Shown here piece after piece: positions 35,316 to 44,571 of a stretch of 64,000 nt of DNA. Under the pieces are notes generated by a model that was not told the origin of the DNA, made no database searches, and saw only the letters and a list, made by a program, of their open reading frames with translations. This DNA is from Flavobacterium crassostreae. Its GTDB lineage: Bacteria > Bacteroidota > Bacteroidia > Flavobacteriales > Flavobacteriaceae. The position numbers and the translations under genes were made by a program. Location: assembly GCF_001831475.1 (NCBI RefSeq), contig NZ_CP017688.1:1116001-1180000 (forward strand), read 5' to 3'. Positions within the stretch are counted from its first letter, which is position 1. Each line of letters begins with the position of its first letter.

Positions 35316-35457
35316 GCAATTCCAGCTGTACGCTACAAGTTCTTGCTTATAAACCAATTTTTCTAGGCCAAAAAAGGAGCTTCCTTACGGTCGCTCTTTT
35401 TTGACCAGAAAAATAAAGATTTACAAGCGGCGCCCTTGTCTGCTGCCATCTGGGCTA
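35316..35457 (-). repeat. Dispersed intergenic hairpin repeat, copy 3 (long form)
   Basis: On the minus strand it begins AGCCCAGATGGCAGCAG and ends TTGTAGCGTACAGCTGGAAT. A hairpin aaaaaaggagc / gctcttttttga occupies the middle. The outer arms match copy 5 (AGCCCAGAT and AGCTGGAAT). Confidence 0.55.
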
Positions 35458-35466
35458 AAAAAAACC

Positions 35467-36741
35467 ATGGAAATACTCATCATATTTTTTCTGATTTTAC
35501 TCAATGGACTTTTTTCTATGTCCGAAATTGCACTAATTTCGGCCCGAAAAAACAGGCTAGAATCGGCTGCCAAAAAAGGAAACAAAAGCGCCCAAGTAGC
35601 CCTAGAGCTAGCCAATGCGCCCAATAAATTTTTGTCAGCAGTACAAATAGGCATCACCCTAATTGGTATCCTGACCGGTATTTACAGTGGAGACAAAATC
35701 ACCACAGACGTACAGTCTTTTGTTGGCTCCATTGCGGTATTAAAACCCTATGCACCAACAATAGCAGTGGGAGTAGTAGTAGTGGTTTTAACCTTTTTTT
35801 CGTTGGTATTAGGGGAGTTACTTCCTAAAAGGATCGGTTTAAACCATCCCGAAGCCATAGCCAAAAAAGTAGCCATGCCCATGAAAATAGTGTCCATCAT
35901 TACGGCACCTTTCATTTGGTTGCTCACCCATTCTACCGAGTTTTTATTAAACGTGTTGCAAATACGGCCTACCGCAGACGGAAAAGTAACCGAAGAAGAA
36001 ATCAAAGCCATTATTAAAGAAGGCACCGAAGGCGGCGAAGTGCAAGAGATAGAACAAGATATTGTGGAGCGGGTTTTTCATATTGGAGACCGAAAAATCA
36101 ACTCCTTAATGACCCATCGCAAATCCGTAATATTTTTGCCCTTAGCCTCAAGTAAAAGCCAAATCAAAGCATATATGCTAGAAGAATTGCACTCCATATA
36201 TCCGGTTTATAATCAGAATTATGACGATATAGTAGGAGTTGCTAATTTGAAAAGTATCTTTGCCAATATAGATCACGAAGATTTTGATCTCTCCTCCATA
36301 CTAACCGATGCGCCATACATGATCGAACACACCACTGCATACAAAGCATTGGAGCAGTTTAAAAAAAGTGGCATTCACTATGCATTTGTTTCGGATGAGT
36401 ATGGTGTTTTTCAGGGAATTATAACCTTAAATGACATTTTAGAAGCCCTTGTGGGGGATGCCTCAGAGTTTTATAGAGATGATTTTCAGTTAGTCGAACG
36501 AGAAGATGGATCTTGGTTAGTAGATGGACATTATTCGCTGCATGATTTTCTGACCTATTTTGAGTTAGATGACTTAATACAAGATTATGACGTAACCACT
36601 GTTAGTGGTTTGATAATGACCGAATTGTCTCATATTCCAAAACAAGGAGAGCAGCTAATTTGGAATAAATTTAAGTTAGAAGTGATCGACATGGATGGAA
36701 TTAAAATTGATAAAGTAATGGTAAAAGCATTACAAGAATAA
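35467..36741 (+). CDS. CNNM/CBS-domain membrane protein (hemolysin-related, CorC-like)
   Basis: 424 residues from ATG 35467; the frame is open further upstream into the repeat, but the Met start places the first membrane segment (EILIIFFLILLNGLFSMSEIALIS) at the N-terminus. The DUF21/CNNM domain has about three to four membrane segments (QIGITLIGILTGIYSG, FFSLVLGELLPKRIGL). A linker with VTEEEIKAIIKEGTEGGEVQEIEQDIVERVF and a CBS pair follow, with a CorC-HlyC type C-terminus (EDGSWLVDGHYSLHDFLTYF). It is probably an ion, perhaps magnesium, transporter or its regulator; the hemolysin name is historical. Confidence 0.88.
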   Translation: MEILIIFFLILLNGLFSMSEIALISARKNRLESAAKKGNKSAQVALELANAPNKFLSAVQIGITLIGILTGIYSGDKITTDVQSFVGSIAVLKPYAPTIAVGVVVVVLTFFSLVLGELLPKRIGLNHPEAIAKKVAMPMKIVSIITAPFIWLLTHSTEFLLNVLQIRPTADGKVTEEEIKAIIKEGTEGGEVQEIEQDIVERVFHIGDRKINSLMTHRKSVIFLPLASSKSQIKAYMLEELHSIYPVYNQNYDDIVGVANLKSIFANIDHEDFDLSSILTDAPYMIEHTTAYKALEQFKKSGIHYAFVSDEYGVFQGIITLNDILEALVGDASEFYRDDFQLVEREDGSWLVDGHYSLHDFLTYFELDDLIQDYDVTTVSGLIMTELSHIPKQGEQLIWNKFKLEVIDMDGIKIDKVMVKALQE

Positions 36742-36881
36742 AAAAGAAGAAGCGTTTGGAGTTCCTGGTTTACGGATCTTTGCTACGCACTTTATACTAT
36801 TAAATTGTGGTTTGTTTTAGGAACGTTTTGCCACCACAGAACCAATACAACCTATAAACGGCACACAGAATACTTAAAACA

Positions 36882-37883
36882 ATGACTGAGGGAAATTTTG
36901 TAGATTACGTAAAAATATTTGTTTCTTCCGGTAAGGGAGGAAAAGGATCTACGCACTTGCACAGAGAAAAATTTATTGAAAAAGGCGGGCCAGATGGAGG
37001 AGATGGAGGTCGAGGCGGGCACGTATATTTAGTTGGTAACAAAGGACTCTGGACTTTGTTTCATCTTAAATTTGCCAGACACGTCAAGGCAGGAAACGGA
37101 GGCGATGGTAGTGGCGACCGAAGCACTGGTGCCGATGGCGAAGATAAGTTTATTGAAGTGCCTTTAGGAACAGTTGTAAAAGACAAAGAAACCGGAGAAA
37201 TCTTGTTCGAAATTACCGAAGATGGAGAACGTCAAGTACTCTCAAGAGGAGGTAAGGGAGGTTTAGGAAACTGGCACTTTAGGAGTTCTACCAACCAAAC
37301 CCCACGATATTCTCAGCCAGGATTGCCAGGTACGGAGAGCGATGTAATACTAGAACTTAAGGTATTGGCAGATGTTGGATTGGTAGGGTTTCCAAATGCA
37401 GGAAAATCTACCTTATTGTCTGTATTGACTTCGGCTAAACCTAAAATTGCAGATTATCCCTTTACTACCCTAAAGCCCAACTTAGGGATTGTGTCTTACA
37501 GAGATTTTCAATCGTTTGTAATTGCGGATATTCCGGGAATTATAGAAGGTGCTGCCGAGGGTAAAGGTTTGGGACATTATTTTTTACGCCATATTGAGCG
37601 CAACTCTACCTTGTTGTTTTTAGTGCCTGTGGATACTCCAGATATTAAAGCAGAATACGAGATTCTGGTAAACGAGTTAACTAAATACAACCCGGAGATG
37701 TTGGATAAAGAACGTTTGTTAGTTATCTCAAAATGCGATATGCTTGATGATGAATTGCGTGCAGAATTAAAAACGGAACTCGATGTTGCTTTTAAAGACG
37801 TGCCGTATATGTTTATTTCTTCGGTGGCGCAGCAAGGTTTAACGGAGTTAAAAGACAAACTTTGGAAAATGCTGAATGATTAA
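36882..37883 (+). CDS. obgE: GTPase ObgE (ribosome assembly)
   Basis: 333 residues. The glycine-rich Obg domain comes first ([44 protein letters not shown]). The G domain has G1 [12 protein letters not shown]2 [10 protein letters not shown]3 [10 protein letters not shown]4 SKCD and G5 SSVAQQ. It acts in 50S subunit maturation and stress control. The C-terminal OCT extension of some Obg proteins is absent, common in this phylum. It ends in a strong terminator that overlaps the 103-bp duplication. Confidence 0.95.
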   Translation: MTEGNFVDYVKIFVSSGKGGKGSTHLHREKFIEKGGPDGGDGGRGGHVYLVGNKGLWTLFHLKFARHVKAGNGGDGSGDRSTGADGEDKFIEVPLGTVVKDKETGEILFEITEDGERQVLSRGGKGGLGNWHFRSSTNQTPRYSQPGLPGTESDVILELKVLADVGLVGFPNAGKSTLLSVLTSAKPKIADYPFTTLKPNLGIVSYRDFQSFVIADIPGIIEGAAEGKGLGHYFLRHIERNSTLLFLVPVDTPDIKAEYEILVNELTKYNPEMLDKERLLVISKCDMLDDELRAELKTELDVAFKDVPYMFISSVAQQGLTELKDKLWKMLND

Positions 37884-37906
37884 CTGCTTTGGCATATTGA
37901 GATACT

Positions 37907-37943
37907 AAAAAATCCGCTTCAAATTACTTGAAGCGGATTTTTT
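37907..37943. terminator. Terminator after obgE
   Basis: A perfect 16-bp stem (aaaaaatccgcttcaa / ttgaagcggatttttt), loop attac. It has T runs on both strands, so it could once also have served the convergent LysM gene. Confidence 0.88.
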
Positions 37944-38020
37944 GGTATTTGGAGGTTTGTTTTTACAAATTTGGAATTCTTAAAACTTGTCCTGGATAGA
38001 TTTTATCTGGATCTGTAAGC
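37918..38020 (-). pseudogene. Duplicated 3' end of the BON-LysM gene (103 bp fragment)
   Basis: 37918-38020 equals 39711-39813 at 101 of 103 positions. On the minus strand it encodes the last residues of the LysM gene (DPDKIYPGQVLRIPNL and stop) with no upstream coding sequence. It marks the point where the leucine-rich-repeat gene region interrupts an older obgE / LysM arrangement. Confidence 0.8.
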
Positions 38021-38121
38021 TAATGCTAAGGTACGATGACTTAATGCGTCAGAATATCTAACATAGTTTGTGTAAAAACATCCCAAATAGTGTTGTGTTT
38101 TTGTAGGGAGTCTACAGGTAT

Positions 38122-39555
38122 TTAATGCTTAATTATTTTACTGGTTAAGACGCCAACTTTAGTTGTTATTTTAACAATATAATTTCCTGAAATTAAGGAA
38201 GATAAATCTATTTTTTTGAAATTAGATTGGGTGTAAAGCACCTCTTGTCCAAGAGTATTAAAAACGCTAATGGAAATAATGTTTTCCGTATTGTCAGAAT
38301 ACGCTAGGTTTAAAATTCCATCAGTTGGATTTGGACTTAAGGTATAATTAGCTGGTTTGGTAGTTACAGCAGTTGTGCCTAAGGTACAATTGGATGTTAC
38401 TGTAACGCCGGTATAACCATATTGTATTAGAAAATCATTGATAAAATTAATTTCTGAAGCATCTTCGCAGATGTAATTTATATTGGGATTATTATTAAAA
38501 GAAAAACCTTCCCCATTTAAAGAAGGCCCATTATTTTTTAAATACAAAGAACTTAAGTTATTGTTGTTGCAAGCTAAAGAACTAAGTAAACTTGCGTTGG
38601 ATAGATCCAAAGTTGTTAATGAGTTATAGCTACAAATCAAAGTGTTTAAAAGGGGAGATTCTAAAACATCTAATGTAGTTAATAGGTTGTTGCTACATCT
38701 TAAGTCTTCTAGTGTTACTAAATTAGTAAGCGATAAATTGGTTAATTGATTATTAGCACAACTCAGGTTTGTAATTTGATTTAATGCACCTAAGTTTAAA
38801 CTTGTGATTTGATTATAGTCACAAGTTAGTTTTTTTAAATTATTTAAAGAGGTTACATCAAGAGTGGAATATTGGTTTTCAGACAGGACTAAATCTTCTA
38901 AGTTTGTCATGTTAACAAAAAAAGAAGTAGATAGGTTGTTTTTTTCTGCGTGAAGTATTTTTAAAGAATTAGGACTATTGTAACTAATTGCGTTAACGGT
39001 GTTGTAGTTTAAAAACAATTGTTCTAAGTTAGGGTTGGAGGTTATATCAATATTAGTAATGAAATTGTAACTTACATCAATAAACGTTAAGTTAGTCAAA
39101 TTGTTTACTGTGATGCCATTTAGTCCAATAGCAACAGCTGAAATTTTTTGTAAATTAGTTAATGCAGTTAAGTCTAAAACCTGTAATTCTAAAGCTCTAT
39201 TGAAGCCGAGGTCTAATTCTTTGATAGGTAATTGATGAATTGGTGCAATGCTTGAAATATTATTATCATAGAGGTCAAGCACATTTAGGTTAGTAAATAT
39301 CTGCAAATCATCAAGCCTTACAATACGATTTCCGTAGGTATGTTTTAGGTTTAAGGCATAAACCTGTTGTGCTTCTGCGGCGGTGATTATTCCGTCACCA
39401 TTATCAATGGTTATTGCGTTACCAGTATTATCTAAGGCAATAGTATTTGTGTTGTTTGCATTTAATAATAGTTGGTACAATACTGCATCAGCGGGTTGTG
39501 CATAGCTATAAAGGGTAGTTCCCAGCAATAAAAAAAGTAATTTTCTAAATTTCAT
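38122..39555 (-). CDS. Leucine-rich-repeat protein with T9SS sorting domain
   Basis: 477 residues from ATG 39555 (MKFRKLLFLLLGTTLYSYAQ, signal peptide). An EF-hand-like stretch (DNGDGIITAAEAQQV) follows, then at least ten leucine-rich repeats with the pattern LxxLxCxxNxLxxLxLxx (for example LKKLTCDYNQITSLNLG). The end is a type A T9SS signal (YTLSPNPTDGILNLAYSD to SSLISGNYIVKITTKVG). It is therefore secreted through the outer membrane and probably held on the surface, where it may bind other molecules. The whole gene sits between two copies of a 103-bp repeat. Confidence 0.88.
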   Translation of the reverse strand: MKFRKLLFLLLGTTLYSYAQPADAVLYQLLLNANNTNTIALDNTGNAITIDNGDGIITAAEAQQVYALNLKHTYGNRIVRLDDLQIFTNLNVLDLYDNNISSIAPIHQLPIKELDLGFNRALELQVLDLTALTNLQKISAVAIGLNGITVNNLTNLTFIDVSYNFITNIDITSNPNLEQLFLNYNTVNAISYNSPNSLKILHAEKNNLSTSFFVNMTNLEDLVLSENQYSTLDVTSLNNLKKLTCDYNQITSLNLGALNQITNLSCANNQLTNLSLTNLVTLEDLRCSNNLLTTLDVLESPLLNTLICSYNSLTTLDLSNASLLSSLACNNNNLSSLYLKNNGPSLNGEGFSFNNNPNINYICEDASEINFINDFLIQYGYTGVTVTSNCTLGTTAVTTKPANYTLSPNPTDGILNLAYSDNTENIISISVFNTLGQEVLYTQSNFKKIDLSSLISGNYIVKITTKVGVLTSKIIKH

Positions 39556-39664
39556 AATATGTTTTTTAAAATTTTGCAACAAATATAGTTTTTTACAAAA
39601 GAAAACAAACATTTCTGAAGATCCTTGATGTTGGTTTGTAAAGGATGATGCGACTAAGTTTTTT

Positions 39665-39708
39665 AAAAAAAAATACCCCAAATGGTTTGTAAACCTTTGG
39701 GGTATTTT
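39665..39708 (-). terminator. Terminator of the BON-LysM gene
   Basis: A 13-bp stem (aaaataccccaaa / tttggggtatttt) holds an inner stem ggttt / aaacc. On the minus strand a T run follows. It separates the LysM gene from the leucine-rich-repeat gene. Confidence 0.82.
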
Positions 39709-39710
39709 AA

Positions 39711-39813
39711 TTCAAATTACTTGAAGTGGATTTTTTGGTATTTTGAGGTTTGTTTTTACAAATTTGGAATTCTTAAAACTTGTCCTGGATAGATTTTATC
39801 TGGATCTGTAAGC
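39711..39813. repeat. 103-bp direct repeat, LysM-gene copy
   Basis: This is the original copy of the sequence repeated at 37918-38020 (two differences). It covers the last 58 bp of the LysM gene and 45 bp beyond its stop. Confidence 0.85.
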
Positions 39814-40214
39814 ATGGGTTTGTTGGCCTCAAAAATTACATCAAATTTATTGGCGTCTCCGTAGTAGGTTTTGGCAATTTTAGATAACCAATCGCCGCTA
39901 ACTACGGTGTGGTATCTGGCTTCTGGTTCTTGGATGGCTACATTCATTTGGTTGTCTACCTCAGATACGCCGTCAATGTTTCCTACGGCTAGTGCAATTT
40001 TTTCGGCGTCTACTTGGTTTTCTACTTCGCCTTGTAGAATTACTTTTTCGCCTTGTAGGAGTACTTTTATACTCTTAAAGGGTAGCTTTAGTGCTTGTAC
40101 GTGTGCCAAGAGTGCGCTTGCTTTTAAGGTTTCTTTTTCGGCTACTGGAGCTTCTTCTTCCTTTTTGCCAAATAGTTTGGTTCCTGCTCCTTTGATAAAT
40201 GATAATAAACCCAT
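39756..40214 (-). CDS. BON and LysM domain protein (Kbp/YgaU-like)
   Basis: 152 residues. After a short N-terminal stretch, a BON domain (SIKVLLQGEKVILQGEVENQVDAEKIALAVGNIDGVSEVDNQM) is joined to a C-terminal LysM domain (YHTVVSGDWLSKIAKTYYGDANKFDVIFEANKPMLTDPDKIYPGQVLRIPNL). The same order is found in E. coli YgaU/Kbp, a cytoplasmic potassium-binding protein. No signal peptide is seen, so a cytoplasmic role is likely despite the LysM domain. The last 16 codons and stop were duplicated 1.8 kb away. Confidence 0.88.
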   Translation of the reverse strand: MGLLSFIKGAGTKLFGKKEEEAPVAEKETLKASALLAHVQALKLPFKSIKVLLQGEKVILQGEVENQVDAEKIALAVGNIDGVSEVDNQMNVAIQEPEARYHTVVSGDWLSKIAKTYYGDANKFDVIFEANKPMLTDPDKIYPGQVLRIPNL

Positions 40215-40329
40215 TTTTTGTTTTTTTAGAATTAATAAGTACTAATTTAACTAAAATAATGCTTTTGGAGGGTTTTTTAGTTTAATTTTTTATTAATTTT
40301 TGTTTTTGTGTATGGTTTTGGCTTTGAAT

Positions 40330-40424
40330 GAGGGATAGTAGCAGAAATCCTTTTTGGAGTTTTTTTACTCCAAAAAGATTGGAGCGTATAGCCCGACCCG
40401 CTTTTTTTAGCGGGGCATTCCCTA
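40330..40424 (+). repeat. Dispersed intergenic hairpin repeat, copy 4
   Basis: GGATAGTAGCAGAAATCC, then hairpin ctttttggagt / actccaaaaag, then AGATTGGAGCGTATAGCCCG, then a second hairpin cccgctttttttagcggg. Its last 3 bp touch the stop codon of the next gene. Confidence 0.7.
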
Positions 40425-41417
40425 GATGGGGTTGTTGTAGGTGTCAAATAAATACTCTAGGGTTTCGGGAATGTTGTTGGCTTCTATTTTTGGATATAGT
40501 AGGGTTGCGTTGAGCCAATCGGCAATGGTGTCGCTAAAGTTTTTGTCTACGTCGTAGACTACCGGAACGCCCATTTTTTGGAGTGCTGCTGCGTTGCACT
40601 CTTGTTCGTAATGGTTGCGGATAGGGATGGAAAGGACTTTTTTGCCTAAATATAATGCTTCGGCGGGGGTTTCAAAGCCGCCTCCGGTGATGATGCCTTC
40701 GCAATTAATGAGGCTTTGGTTAAAGTCTTTTTGGTTTACGGGATAGTAGGTGATATTGCCGATGCGGTGTTGGTGGGTTACGCCAGACAGAAACCAATCA
40801 AAGTGCACTTCATGTAGGGTATGGAAGGCTTTTTGGAGGCAGTCTTTATCAAAGGATGGAAGGTATACGGTGATGTGTTTTAGGTTTTTGGGGTTGGCCT
40901 CTAGTATTTGGTCTTTGATGATTGGTGGACGGATGAAGTCGGCATATTTTTCAAAGTGTAGGCCGATGTTTTTTGGGGCGTTGGCATAGTGTTTTAAAAT
41001 CATTTCGCCCATAAAACTTTTGTTTTCGGGCCTAGGGGTGTTTGGAGAGATAAAACTGGCTTGATGTCCAAATTGTACCGATGGGATTTTTTGCATTTTG
41101 CAGGCTAAGGAGGTTATGGCGTCAAAATCGTTAATGATTACGTCATAGTCTTTGAGTGGTAGGCTGTCTGCGTCTTTGTAAACTTGTCTGGGTTGGATGT
41201 TTTTTAGAATGTTCCAATAGTCTAATCCGCCGCATTTGCTGTAATGCAAACTGCAACCGTTACTTTTAAATTTAATGGGTATGCCGGGGCTTAGACTGGC
41301 GTTGTTGCCGCTCAAAAAAAAATCGACGCTACCGTGTTTTAATAAATAGGGATAGAGTTGGGTTGCTCTGCTGATGTGTCCGTTTCCTGTGGCTTGAATG
41401 GCATAAAATATTTTCAT
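40422..41417 (-). CDS. Glycosyltransferase, GT-B fold (MJ1255-like)
   Basis: 331 residues from ATG 41417; an earlier in-frame TTG at 41441 is less likely. The N-terminus MKIFYAIQATGNGHISRATQLYP is typical of MurG/MJ1255-like GT-B enzymes, and the donor-site region reads NCEGIITGGGFETPAEALYLGKKVLSIPIRNHYEQECNAAAL. It probably transfers a nucleotide-activated sugar. No partner genes nearby point to the product. Confidence 0.8.
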   Translation of the reverse strand: MKIFYAIQATGNGHISRATQLYPYLLKHGSVDFFLSGNNASLSPGIPIKFKSNGCSLHYSKCGGLDYWNILKNIQPRQVYKDADSLPLKDYDVIINDFDAITSLACKMQKIPSVQFGHQASFISPNTPRPENKSFMGEMILKHYANAPKNIGLHFEKYADFIRPPIIKDQILEANPKNLKHITVYLPSFDKDCLQKAFHTLHEVHFDWFLSGVTHQHRIGNITYYPVNQKDFNQSLINCEGIITGGGFETPAEALYLGKKVLSIPIRNHYEQECNAAALQKMGVPVVYDVDKNFSDTIADWLNATLLYPKIEANNIPETLEYLFDTYNNPI

Positions 41418-41621
41418 ATAACGTGGTGGTACTTTAAGCAACGCGTGTTTGATTTTAAAAACAGTTGTTTTTGGGTGGTTGCTTGGGTAATTTGGGTTTA
41501 AATTTAGATTGCTAATTTACTGGGTAGGTGTTATTATAAGGTGTTTTTAAGTTTTCTATTGTATTATGCTTTGGGATTTTAATGTTAATTAATAATCTTT
41601 TTTAGACTTGTATAAAATGCT

Positions 41622-41629
41622 TATTTTTG
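41622..41629 (+). promoter_or_regulatory. -7 box 4 nt before the TPR gene
   Basis: TATTTTTG, then aaaa, then ATG at 41634; apparently leaderless. Confidence 0.55.
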
Positions 41630-41633
41630 AAAA

Positions 41634-42323
41634 ATGAAACAGCTGTTACTTTTATTATTTCCTTGGATTCTTTTTGCACAAGTTGGTCTGGATCGTGCCC
41701 AAAAAATGTTGGATAACAAACAATATGCTCAAGCCAAACCAGTGCTTCAAACACTCTTGAAATCGGATCCTTATAATGTGGTGGTTATTGCCGCCTTGGG
41801 GGATGTGGCGGGCTATTACAAGGCATGGCCTGAAGCAATAGACTATTATAAAAGAGCAAAAAATCTTAGGCCTAATGTAGCAGACTATCACTATAAATAC
41901 GGTGGCGCTACCGGAATGCATGCTCTGGAGGTAAATAAATTTAAGGCTTTAGGCATGATTGAGGAAATTAAAACCTCTTTTGAAAAGGCTATTGCGCTTA
42001 ATCCCAAACATATTGATGCCCGCTGGGCCTTAATAGAATTGTATCTTAAATTGCCTAGAATTGTAGGTGGGAGTGAGGTTAAGGCCATTCAATATTCTAA
42101 AGAATTGGCTGCCATAACTGCCGTAGATGGCTATATGTCTCGAGGCCGTATTGAGGAGTATTACCAACGATATAAAACGGCAGAGATTGCGTACAAAAAT
42201 GCAGTTGTAGCTAGTAATAACTCTGTTAAGAGTTGCCAAATGCTTGCAAGTTTATATAAAAATAAAATGAATGAACCTGCTAAGGCAGCTAGTATACTAG
42301 AACAAATTAAAACAAACAACTAA
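41634..42323 (+). CDS. Exported tetratricopeptide-repeat protein
   Basis: 229 residues. A signal peptide (MKQLLLLLFPWILFAQ) precedes TPR-type helix pairs (AQKMLDNKQYAQAKPVLQTLLKSDPYN; WPEAIDYYKRAKNLRPNVADYHYKYG; SFEKAIALNPKHIDARWALIELYLKL). It is probably a periplasmic or envelope scaffold. It is followed 8 bp later by mpl on the same strand, so the two may be co-expressed in cell-wall metabolism. Confidence 0.85.
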   Translation: MKQLLLLLFPWILFAQVGLDRAQKMLDNKQYAQAKPVLQTLLKSDPYNVVVIAALGDVAGYYKAWPEAIDYYKRAKNLRPNVADYHYKYGGATGMHALEVNKFKALGMIEEIKTSFEKAIALNPKHIDARWALIELYLKLPRIVGGSEVKAIQYSKELAAITAVDGYMSRGRIEEYYQRYKTAEIAYKNAVVASNNSVKSCQMLASLYKNKMNEPAKAASILEQIKTNN

Positions 42324-42331
42324 CATACCAT

Positions 42332-43702
42332 ATGAGAACTCACTTTATAGCTATTGGAGGTAGCGCAATGCATAATTTGGCTTTGGCATTAAAAAACAAA
42401 GGCTATCAAGTAACCGGAAGTGATGATGCTATTTTTGAGCCCTCAAAATCCCGATTAGAAAAAAAAGGAATACTGCCAGAAGCGTTGGGTTGGTTTCCTG
42501 AAAAAATCACACCCAATATTGAGGCAGTGATTTTGGGCATGCATGCAAAGGCAGACAACCCAGAATTGCTGCAAGCACAGCAGTTAGGGCTAAAGATCTA
42601 CTCGTATCCAGAATTTTTGTATGAGCAATCCAAAAATAAAACCCGAGTAGTAATTGGAGGTTCTCACGGAAAAACTACCATTACTTCTATGATTTTGCAC
42701 GTAATGCATTATCATGATATTGCGGTAGATTATATGGTGGGAGCCCAATTAGAAGGCTTTGACACTATGGTGCATCTTACCGATGAAAATGATTTTATAG
42801 TTCTAGAAGGAGATGAGTATTTATCGTCGCCTATAGATAGAAGACCCAAGTTTCATTTATACCAACCCAATATTGCCTTGTTGTCTGGGATTGCTTGGGA
42901 TCATATTAATGTATTTCCTACGTATGAAAATTATGTAGAACAATTTGAACTATTTATAGGCAAAATTACCAATGGAGGTATTTTGGTTTACAATCAAGAA
43001 GACAGTGCCGTTGCAACTATAGCCGAAGCAGCCACTAATCCAATCCGAAAATTAGCCTATACGACACCAGAGTACAAAGTAGAAAACGGAGTTACCCTAT
43101 TGGAAACACCAGAAGGTGCTATGCCTATTGCCGTTTTTGGGGCGCATAACTTAAACAATTTGGCAGGAGCCAAGTGGATTTGTCAAAACATGGGGGTTGA
43201 TGAGGCCGAATTTTATGAGGCCATTGCTAGCTTTAAAGGAGCCTCCAAAAGACTAGAGAAAATTGCAGAGAGCAAAACCAGTGTGGCTTATAAAGATTTT
43301 GCCCATTCGCCAAGCAAAGTGGCAGCAACCACCAAGGCAGTGAAGGAGCAATATCCAAATCATAAATTACTAGCCTGTTTGGAGCTGCATACCTACAGTA
43401 GTCTGAATGCAACATTCTTGAAAGAGTACGAAGGAGCCTTGGCGTATGCAGACCAAGCCGTGGTGTTTTACTCTCCAGATGCCGTAAAAATTAAGCAACT
43501 AGAAGAGGTAACCTACCAGCAAATAGCAACGGCTTTTAACCGAAAAGACCTCGTTATTTATACCAATCCTAAGGAGTTTGAAGCGTATCTTTTGGAGCAA
43601 GATTTTACCAATACAGCTTTGTTATTGATGAGTTCTGGTAATTATGGCGGTCTAGACCTAGAGCAGCTAAAAGCGCGGATGGAATACCCCTGTATTTTTT
43701 AG
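42332..43702 (+). CDS. mpl: UDP-MurNAc:tripeptide ligase Mpl (peptidoglycan recycling)
   Basis: 456 residues of Mur-ligase fold. N-terminal HFIAIGGSAMHNLALALKNKGYQVTGSD, ATP loop VVIGGSHGKTTITSMI, central VLEGDEYLSSPIDRRPKF, and C-terminal KDFAHSPSKVAAT all fit Mpl rather than MurC. The enzyme reattaches the recovered tripeptide L-Ala-D-Glu-mDAP to UDP-MurNAc. Some annotations call it peptidoglycan synthetase. It follows the TPR gene by 8 bp. Confidence 0.88.
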   Translation: MRTHFIAIGGSAMHNLALALKNKGYQVTGSDDAIFEPSKSRLEKKGILPEALGWFPEKITPNIEAVILGMHAKADNPELLQAQQLGLKIYSYPEFLYEQSKNKTRVVIGGSHGKTTITSMILHVMHYHDIAVDYMVGAQLEGFDTMVHLTDENDFIVLEGDEYLSSPIDRRPKFHLYQPNIALLSGIAWDHINVFPTYENYVEQFELFIGKITNGGILVYNQEDSAVATIAEAATNPIRKLAYTTPEYKVENGVTLLETPEGAMPIAVFGAHNLNNLAGAKWICQNMGVDEAEFYEAIASFKGASKRLEKIAESKTSVAYKDFAHSPSKVAATTKAVKEQYPNHKLLACLELHTYSSLNATFLKEYEGALAYADQAVVFYSPDAVKIKQLEEVTYQQIATAFNRKDLVIYTNPKEFEAYLLEQDFTNTALLLMSSGNYGGLDLEQLKARMEYPCIF

Positions 43703-43734
43703 GCATCTACAGGTTTTTTTATCAAAGTATAAAA

Positions 43735-43766
43735 TTAAATCATCTCGAGTATTCGGGATGATTTAA
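43735..43766 (+). other. Hairpin after mpl
   Basis: A 10-bp inverted repeat (ttaaatcatc / gatgatttaa) lies 33 bp after the stop but has no following T run. It may be a weak terminator or an mRNA end. Confidence 0.35.
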
Positions 43767-43869
43767 CCTAAAATTAAGGATAGGATAAAGCTCCAAAGTT
43801 ATTTTATTTTTAGTTTGGAAGAAATTTGAAGCCCACGTAGTGCTATCAGAATAATCTAAATCCGATACG

Positions 43870-44562
43870 ATGTTGCCAAACCATTTTTCTATAAAAGATT
43901 GGTCTCAAGAAGACAAACCTAGAGAAAAGCTTATCTACAAAGGCAAAGGTGCTTTGAGCGATGCAGAACTCATTGCTATACTGATCGGTTCGGGCAGCCG
44001 TAACGAATCTGCTGTGGCATTAAGCAAAAGAATTTTGGCAGGAGTGACCAACAACCTAAGTGCCTTAGGGAAACTCTCCATGGAACAATTAATGGCGCAT
44101 AAAGGAATAGGAGAGGCAAAGGCAATAGCCATTATTGCCGCCTTAGAGTTGGGACGCCGTCGCAGAGCCGAAGCAGCCTTGGATCTGGTAAAAATAACCT
44201 CAAGTAAAGCTATTTTTGAACTAATGCAACCCGTAATAGGAGAACTCTCGCACGAAGAGTTTTGGATTATTTATCTCAATAATTCTAACAAGGTAGTGTC
44301 CAAGTTGCAATTAAGCAAAGGCGGTATTACTGGCACACTAGTAGATGTGCGTATTGTTTTTAAATGCGCTTTGGAGCGTGGCGCCACGGCTTTAATTCTG
44401 TGCCATAACCATCCCTCAGGCTCATTGATACCTAGTGATGCAGACAAACGCATTACCCAAAAACTAGTGCTTGCAGGCCAGAGCTTAGATATTAAAGTTT
44501 TGGACCATGTTATTGTTACCGAGACCCATTACTTTAGTTTCACAGATGCAGAAATGCTTTAA
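43870..44562 (+). CDS. radC: RadC family protein (JAMM domain)
   Basis: 230 residues. An N-terminal helix-hairpin-helix region (MAHKGIGEAKAIAIIAALELGRRR) precedes the JAMM metal site LCHNHPSGSLIPSDAD (HxHPSGx4Sx2D), with Glu further up in LSHEEFWIIYLN. Despite its name, a direct role in DNA repair is not established for the family. The yjjG-like gene starts 9 bp later on the same strand. Confidence 0.92.
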   Translation: MLPNHFSIKDWSQEDKPREKLIYKGKGALSDAELIAILIGSGSRNESAVALSKRILAGVTNNLSALGKLSMEQLMAHKGIGEAKAIAIIAALELGRRRRAEAALDLVKITSSKAIFELMQPVIGELSHEEFWIIYLNNSNKVVSKLQLSKGGITGTLVDVRIVFKCALERGATALILCHNHPSGSLIPSDADKRITQKLVLAGQSLDIKVLDHVIVTETHYFSFTDAEML

Positions 44563-44571
44563 ATAAAACCA

